Source: Eutypella sp. D-1
Taxonomy: Eukaryota; Ascomycota; Sordariomycetes; Xylariales; Diatrypaceae
Reading direction: 5' to 3'
Assembly (NCBI GenBank): GCA_023313575.1
Contig: JAJTTP010000001.1
Span: forward strand, 124,001 to 188,000
Length of the DNA: 64,000 nucleotides
How positions within the stretch are numbered: position 1 is the stretch's first letter; the number at the start of each line of letters is the position of its first letter. Shown here piece after piece: positions 56,606 to 64,000 of the stretch. The notes under the pieces were generated by a model. The model made no database searches and was not told where the DNA came from. It worked only from the letters and a program-made list of their open reading frames with translations. A program made the translations under genes and the position numbers.

Positions 56606-59600
56606 AGAGGGGTAGTTTGGGAGGGAGGGGGGTTTTTGGCTGGTGCTGCTTTGATACGTACTCGATGCAGGCATATACCGCCGCCTACCCCCCCCCCCCC
56701 CCCTTTTCGCGGAGTACGAGGGAGACTGCTTCCAGAAGAGAAGACAGAGATACTCCCCGCCGCGAAGCCTTGATCCCCGCTCCTTGAGATCGACTCACCT
56801 CTACCTATTCTCTTACACACAACTTAGGGCCCCACGAACGACAACCGCGACGCGGTTCCCAAGCCGAGCACACACTACATACCTAGACTACTACTACTAC
56901 GACGACGACGACGATGAGTGAGCGAACCGAAGAATGAACGATATAGCGACATCCTGGCACACACGCACATACTCACCTACCCACCTACTACACACGACAG
57001 CACGGAAGCGCCAAAGGAGAAAGAGAAGAAGAAGAGACTCTTATATACCCCCCCCCCTACTTAACGCCATTATTAAAACCCCAGGCCCTTAAACGGCAGG
57101 AGATATTGAAGACAAGTCGGAAGATGTTCTTGTCCCGCGCTAACGAATACCAATTATTAAGAAAAATCCAAAAAAAAGAAAAAGGTTTTTGATTAATAAT
57201 TGGTATGAGGGCGAAAGAGGACGCCGTTTCTTTAAAAACACCCGATTTGTTTCGACGATATCATTCCCCGATCGTGCCCCGGGGTCGTGGCATTATTACT
57301 CTTTGGGATGGGTCTTTCTCTCTCTCTCTCTTTCTCTTGGAGGCGCGCTTTTATATATATACACATCCCGTGCTGCGTTGTGTGCTTCCCCATCTTACCT
57401 GCCCTACATAACATACCTTACTTTCACCTTGACATCTACCTACTACATCTTGTCGCCAAGGATCCAGAGTAAGTCGTTTCTCGTCATTTCTTTCGGCTTT
57501 TTCGCCTCGCCTATTTGGTCTCGTCAGTTCATATTGCTCAGGCTTCCGAACCGCGCCGTCACGGAATTTTTGGTAAGTTTGTCCGTTCGTGGCTTACCCG
57601 CTTTACTTACCTTGTCCTTCCGCACATCCATCCATCCACCACCTCCTTTTTTCCGCTCCGCTCCGCTCTCATGTCCATGAGGTGAGTCGTCCTCCTTGAG
57701 TCTCTTAACCCGCATCCTCTCATCCCCCTCAGGTAAGCTCTCTCACACCACACACACATACACACATACATACTTAGGTAGGCATCTATCTATCTATCTT
57801 GCCTACCTTTATCGCCCCGCGAAACAGTTTTCGCGATACACTCTCCACTCAAACTTGATTCCAGGAGTTCCGGGAAAATCAAAAGGTGGGCGGCGGGCTG
57901 CTTTCTCTTGGCTTTTTTACCAATTTCTCTCGGGAAAAACGAAGTACACGGGGCGTTTTTTTCCCCCTCAGTCAGTCAGTTCAAGTGGGAGGCGATAGTG
58001 CGCCAAAGGCGAAAAGAAAAGCCTACAAAACCCCAAAAACAAATTAACGATGGAAGAGGGAGGTCAGATTGTTATTCTCGGGGGAGTTCGGGTCCTTTTT
58101 TTTGCTTTTAGTTAGTTCTTGCTGTTGTTACTTGTTCTGGAGATATTCATCTACCGGCCTATCTAAGGAAAGGGGTGGGATGGTGTGTCAAGGGAGAAAA
58201 AAAAAAGAGAGGCGAAACATCGAACAAAAAGTGTAGCGTCGCGTGGGAGGGCTGGAACCCCCCTACCTTCGACGATGCGTCTAGTCGATCTCTCTCTCCC
58301 CCCCTCTCTCTCACCCCTTCTATTAACCCGTGAAACCCTTTTCTTCTTCTTCTTCTTCTCCTTAGGTGGTAGGTAAACCTGTAATATTTCCTTGTTTTTC
58401 TTCTCACATTTCTCTAGACTACATACAGTTCTTGCTCTCTCTCTGGCCTCTAGGTGATGATCATCCAATTTCTGCACAATACGGGGAGGGGGAGGGGCAG
58501 GGGATCACATATTATCGGGATCTCGGGCGGACAGACAGACAGACAGACAGACAGAGAGATAGACAGACTCGGTATAGGTATTCTTGGCTGGAATCAATAC
58601 CCGAAATCTTCAAGATGACATCAGATACAAATGTCACTTCAATGAACAAAGCGATCTGCACCTGTGTCACGGCCCGAAACTACGGATGGTGGAAGTATGA
58701 ACAATGAAAATAATGAGCCAGTCAAAGTAAACAATCGTCCTCCGATTGTGGTGATTCTTCTTCCCTTTGTGTAGGTTGTTTCATCGACTCCTCCGTGATC
58801 ATCCCATACGTTCCCCAATGACGTCAGCACCACCTTCTTATAGAGGTAGGTAAGGGATAAGGAACCAGGCCATGGTGGGATACCTTACATAGAGGTATAT
58901 CCCTTATGGAAACTACTACTAGTCTAGTCTACAGTCTACGCGGCTCCGTGACTTGAAGGATGATGCTCAGTCCATGTACATAAGTGAAGTAAATCCCATA
59001 GCGCATCCAATGAGACAGCGAAACACCATAACTAACCCGAGGACGGGTACGCAGGCCGCGCGCTTGGCATTCTTACCTGATAAGGCACCGGACGCCGCGG
59101 CCGGAGCCACTCCCACGGCTTTATTATACAATACCCGTCCGTATACGGGGCATTCACACAACAAGATAAAGTACATACATACATAATGCTGAACTACTTG
59201 CTGCTTAACTGGGCCAATTGCCGCCGCAGTCCAATATTGCGGCGTGAGGCGCATGGTATGGCGCGTGGCTTAAAATATTCTCAGCCGCGGATTACCTTAC
59301 ATACTATGAGTGATTATGTGTTTGTGTATGATAAGAAGGAAGTCCGAATGTCATTTGCAGTGCATTGTATTACATTTGCGTCCAAGGAGAAAAAAAGAAG
59401 TGACGCCAGCAGTACACCCAGCTTGCAATCCTGGATTAGGCTGGTGGTGGTGGCGGGCAGAGTGAGTGGACAGAGTGGATGCGGCGTGCGGTCCGATAAC
59501 CTGCGCAGTGGATCTTCCGCGCCGCGCATATATGTAAATAACTATATCGACATATATGTACCCGACCAACGTAGGTAGACGGGACGGGATCGAAATCTAG

Positions 59601-62600
59601 ATTGAGTAATTCGTACCTACCTACCTACCTCCCTGTCTATATACCAAGAGATCGCTGATATGTATGTAGGTACGCGAGCCGAGTCCCCCTCCTCATCTAG
59701 GTATGTATATAGAGCCGCCATCCGTCCCGGCCGTTTCGTTTTATCGTTTCGTTCCTACATATGTAATGTAGATTTGATTGATTAGGCAGGCGGGAACACC
59801 CTGATCACCGTGATCGCCGTGATTGTCGCGGAAGGGGGGATTCGGTGATGGGCCGTTAGCACCATCGTTAGGAATTGATTGACCCATTGGCTAAGCTAGC
59901 TTACTTGTATGTGAACCGTCGTCGCAGAAAGCGGAGGTGTCATCTAGATAGATAGATAGATGTAGTTACTTTGTTTTTTTTTTTTTTAATTAATCCGTTA
60001 CCCACGATAGTCATCGGTTGTTGCAGGGTTGGTTGGCTTGCATGGGTATGTATTTGTCCGCTATTGCCAAGACCACGTTGCGATAACACGACCGCCACCA
60101 ATCACATTATGGGCATAGTTAGTTTACGTTTACTGCGTAGTTATTAGTTAGCGTGCATCACATCAAGTTCTTGTTCGATTCGTATTTAGTCTGGTGGTCA
60201 GTTCAGTCAAGTGGCCTGGATCTAATATGTACATAAATCACTGGATAAGACACAGTTGACCGAGGCCACACCCACCCGTTAGCAAGTTTCGTCTCGTCTC
60301 GTCCTGTTTCCCTGGATCTATCTATCTACCTACATACATATATCACGGGGGTAGCCCTTGGAAACCGGGGTAGCGACAGAGGGATAATGCCGGATAATGA
60401 ACACTGCATCTGCATGAAGGCCCCGATTCGTTCGCCCGTGCTGGTTTCTCGTTTTTTTTGTGTGTGCTATGGATGGTATTATGACGGGAAGAGGACAGAC
60501 AATCAATGAAAGACGGATAACAATGAAGCGGTTGCGACCGTTACATCCCACCGATGAAGATCCTATGTATGTAGAGACAGGGGGGGGGGGACGGGAATTG
60601 GCGAAAGAAAGAAAGAAGAGGAATGTCCCATTCGGGAAAGACGCCTTCACATACGCCATGCCATCCCTTGCCAGTCAAAAAGGCTCAAAGGCTCTTCAGC
60701 TACGATGTCTTTTTGAGTGGGCTGCGGCGAGGTGATAGGCTCGGCTGGACGGTGCTTCGTTTCCTATGTATGTACATATGTAGTTCCTCGCTTACAGCTA
60801 TGGTGCATGCACGTATTATATCATTCCGAGGTTTTTCGATGAAGAAGAGATCTCGTGGATTTCTGTCCCCTTTATCCTGTTTGACTTGCTCGTCTTCTCG
60901 TGTTGGTGAGTATCTTGCGAATTACGAACCCTCTCCAGTCCGAAACAGGGTTTAAGAGCAGTGGCAAGACAATGAGACACTGGACTTATTATATAAGTAT
61001 GTATTTTAACCAAGGGAATTCTTGGAATTAGGTGGTCATGTAGCGGCTCTGTTACCTTGGCACTGTTCTAACTATGGGATACCCTGAAGTACTTAGGTAC
61101 ACTACATATACTGACTGCCCTGGCTGGGGCTGGGACTGGGCTGGACTGCCAGTGGCTTCTAATGTACATAGATAAAATGGCTTTGTTATCTAGGGCCTTT
61201 CTTCACATGCTGACAGATTGTAACCATCCAACCATCCAACCGACCCTTGCAACCTGGGCAACGGAAACCACCACATGGGATGGGGCCTGCAACGCGCAAT
61301 CAACTGGATTGGTTCCGCAATTTTTCCCCAGGTAAACTTCGTTTGAGGTTACCCAGAATAACTTAACCGGACCTGGATGGGTACAACCTTATCGTCTAAC
61401 CCCATGAATGATGGATAAATGATAGGTAGGCAGTTCGAAGTGCACCACCTGGTTTTGCTTAAATGAATACAGCCCTTACACACTCAAGTAAGGTACATCT
61501 TATGATAAGTATGGACCACTCCAGCTGTCTCGAGTGTCAGAGTGTTGTGGCGTTCAGCTTCTTATAACAACCTCAATGCACTTGCCAGACCAGACTTGCC
61601 CTGGTCCTACTAGCCTGAAAAGTCCATGTTTTAAGCTTAGTTCGCCTTTACATACATACTAAGTACTAAAAGTATGCACCGAGATGACCGGCCGGTCAAG
61701 CCATAGATGGCATGGCCCCCATAAAATTTAAACCTTGTACGTACAGTCAGGAAATCCGTCGCAGAAACCACCCCCATCTTTTTGCCTTTTTTATGCCTAC
61801 AATGGGGTTTTTTTTCTTATGGGTTTGGTTATTTCTTCTTCTCCTCCTCCGCTCTCCCTCCCTCTCCTCACACTCTCTCCACACACACACACATAATATG
61901 TACTTCGTACCTCACAATCGTTTCTAAGTTTGGAATTCGGCATACGCAATCAATTCATCAATCATTCAACCTTGAATCTGCAGATACTTAGGTATCCTAA
62001 ATAGAATATCACCGCATCTCCTCCCGACCCGACCGTCTCAACAACAACAACAACACCACCCACTTCTTTCTACCTCCTCCTCCTCCAAAACAAACCATCT
62101 CGTTCGTTATCTTCACAGTTACTGTGCCGACTTCACTTTTTACCCTACTAGTTAACTACTAACTACTTGATTGATTGATTTTATTATTATTTTCTCTTCC
62201 CTTCCCTCGCTATCATCCAAAACATAAAACATACCAAGTAGTACCCTAATAGTTTGTTTTATGTTCTTTTTCATAAACAGAATAGTGCCCTTTTTTTAAT
62301 TACTGCTGCATCAAGTGCATCCATCCAACCCCCTGAACATATCATTTCTCAATCATCTGGACCACTCCCCCCCCCCCTCCCCCCAGAGATAAACGCGTAA
62401 TCAACCTTGAACCACACCCTGGGCACTTGAGCACCTGGGCAATATTCCTACCGAATTGAGATTGGCTCGCCCCGTCTCTCGCCCCGTTTGTTGTTAACTG
62501 TATCCGCTTCGGCTCCAGCTCCAGCTTCCCGCTTCAAGATCCCAAGATCTAAGAATCTAGCTGGATCTCTCTCCGATTTCAAACATCTCGAAATTCGAAA

Positions 62601-62877
62601 ATCGATACCAAAAGAAAAAAAACCCCGAAAACCGATGTGTTTTGAGCGAAGAAATGCGGCGGCGATATTGATGTGCACCCACCTTTGTTAATTAATTCCA
62701 CAACAATAACAACGACGACGACGACAACACCGACGATAACTTCCCCCCTAAAACCAATCCGTCGCATCCGTACTCTTCCTCCTCGTCGCCTTCGCGCGAT
62801 TCCCTCACCTCCCTTCTCACCTCTCCCCGCCTCACCTCACCTCTCCTCAAGCCTCCTTTCTTTGTTATTATCCGACT
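56606..62877. other. Long low-complexity spacer
   Basis: More than 6 kb without a recognised gene. It contains poly-C and poly-T runs, CT-rich tracts, TACCTA/ACATACAT-type words, an ACAG microsatellite (58530-58554) and several short spliceable-looking pyrimidine segments around 57.4-57.9 kb. A short ATG-containing piece at 57671 followed by GTGAGT could be a tiny exon, but no downstream coding exon was found. The last 500 bp are a typical pyrimidine-rich promoter for the apyrase gene. Confidence 0.5.
58530..58554. repeat. ACAG microsatellite
   Basis: About six ACAG units, followed by related AGAGAT and AGAC units. Confidence 0.9.
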
Positions 62878-64000
62878 ATGGGGAAGTCGAAATGTAAGAA
62901 GATCCCCCCTCCACCCCCCAAGATCTCAAGATGACCCTCAATCTGGGAATATCGTCTTTCATTGTGAGGAGGAAACGACACTAATCTGCGGTGCTATCTT
63001 CTTATCTTCTAGGGCGTTGGGGTGTCATACTTGACGCTGGCTCATCCGGCACCCGTGTATATATATATCGATGGGAAGATCCTGCGAGGGCCCTCCGAGA
63101 TGCCACCTACGAAGAATTACATAATTTACCCCGGTTACACACGAAAAAGAAATGGATAAAGAAGATTCGTCCCGGCGTCTCGACTTTCGGCGAGCATCCT
63201 CACGATGTTGGTCCCGAACACTTGCAAGATCTGATCGACCATGCCCTTGAGATCATCCCCGAAGAGAGGCATGCCGATACTCCTATTTTCCTCATGGCTA
63301 CCGCTGGCATGCGATTACTTCCGCTTCCTCAACAACGCGCTGTTACCTCCGAAATATGCTCCTACTTCCGACAAAACACCCGCTTTTCTCTCCCCGATTG
63401 CGACATGCACATTCAGGTCATCCCCGGTGCCACCGAGGGTCTTTATGGATGGATTGCTGCGAACTATCTTCTCGGTGGCTTTGATAGTCCTTCGGCACAC
63501 GCCCATGGGAAAGGACATCATACCTACGGTTTCCTCGACATGGGCGGCGCTTCCGCACAGATCGCATTCGCTCCCAACAGCACTGTTGCCGAACAGCACG
63601 CTGACGACCTTCAACTCATTCGGATGCGCTCTCTGAACGGCGCCTTGATCGAGCACAGAGTATTCACCACCACTTGGCTTCGCTTTGGCATGCATGAAGC
63701 CCGACATCGTTACGTTGAGAGGTTGCTTGATACTTACCTTGTTGAAGATGACCAGCGTGAAGTCCCCGATCCCTGTCTACCACGCGGCCTGCGAACTACC
63801 GTGGACGGCGAGATGATTGAAGGCAGGGATACCTCCAAGATGGAGCTGGTTGGTACGGGAGAGTTCGACGACTGTCTACGAATGACGAAGCCGTTACTGG
63901 GAAAGGATATGGTTTGCCACGACGACCCTTGTCTGCTTAACGGTCAGCATGTGCCTCCGATCGACTTCGACGTGAACCATTTCGTAGGCGTCTCCGAATT
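62878..64000 (+). CDS. YND1: Golgi apyrase (GDA1/CD39 family), 3' end outside window
   Basis: Exon 1 is 62878-62893 (MGKSK plus one base). A 119-bp intron (GTAAGA..CTAG) follows, then an exon from 63013 that runs past the right edge, open throughout. The visible ~335 residues hold the apyrase conserved regions in order. ACR1 is DAGSSGTRVYIYRW near the N-terminus, ACR2 is ATAGMRLL, ACR3 is ATEGLYGWIAANYLLGG (with its catalytic Glu), and ACR4 is GFLDMGGASAQIAF. Ynd1-type apyrases hydrolyse nucleoside di- and triphosphates in the Golgi lumen, turning the GDP or UDP left by glycosyltransferases into monophosphates. The lack of an N-terminal anchor fits Ynd1, whose membrane segment is C-terminal and so lies outside this window. 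It would support the Golgi mannosyltransferases, to which the Anp1-type gene at 41.9 kb belongs; the linkage is probably incidental. Confidence 0.93.

Noticed and set aside
57189..57998. Possible small multi-exon gene in the apyrase upstream spacer
   Set aside because: Several GTAAGT/GTGAGT donors are present, but no exon combination gave a recognisable or sustained coding frame.

Overview
The window reads as nuclear DNA of a filamentous ascomycete (Pezizomycotina, probably Sordariomycetes). Genes carry several 50-120 bp GT..AG introns with CTAAC/CTGAC-like branch sites. The set includes Zn2Cys6 and HeLo families, a HEI10 meiotic RING protein, and an AT-rich retrotransposon with the look of repeat-induced point mutation (RIP). 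No tRNA, rRNA or CRISPR was seen.

Left part (1-20 kb): a partial unknown gene on the minus strand, then a 652-bp MULE-like non-autonomous element with ~100-bp terminal inverted repeats and 9-bp target duplications. Next comes a HeLo-domain/AAA ATPase gene whose reading frame is cut after its fifth codon by a 6.6-kb Copia element (minus orientation, 5-bp target duplication). The Copia body is RIP-like and AT-rich and contains a nested 415-bp solo LTR of another family. Right of this lies a likely iron-handling cluster: a DHA1-type MFS transporter (minus), a ferric reductase (plus) and an MFSD1-like MFS transporter (plus). The shared promoter of the first two holds three ATCWGATAA sites, and the promoter of the third holds a perfect palindrome of two such sites. 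These match the consensus of fungal iron-responsive GATA repressors.

Middle part (20-42 kb): gene-poor. A Zn2Cys6 transcription factor and the NEDD8-activating enzyme regulatory subunit (ULA1/NAE1) are the only clear genes; the rest holds short, unconvincing ORFs.

Right part (42-64 kb): conserved housekeeping genes separated by long low-complexity spacers. They are an Anp1-type mannan polymerase subunit, a Gea/GBF1 Sec7 Arf-GEF, HEI10, a 524-residue protein of unknown function, and the 5' part of a Golgi apyrase (YND1). Several act in the Golgi (Anp1, Gea, Ynd1), but nothing in the layout shows co-regulation.

All exon junctions were inferred by eye from GT/AG sites, reading phase and family knowledge. 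None was tested against transcripts.
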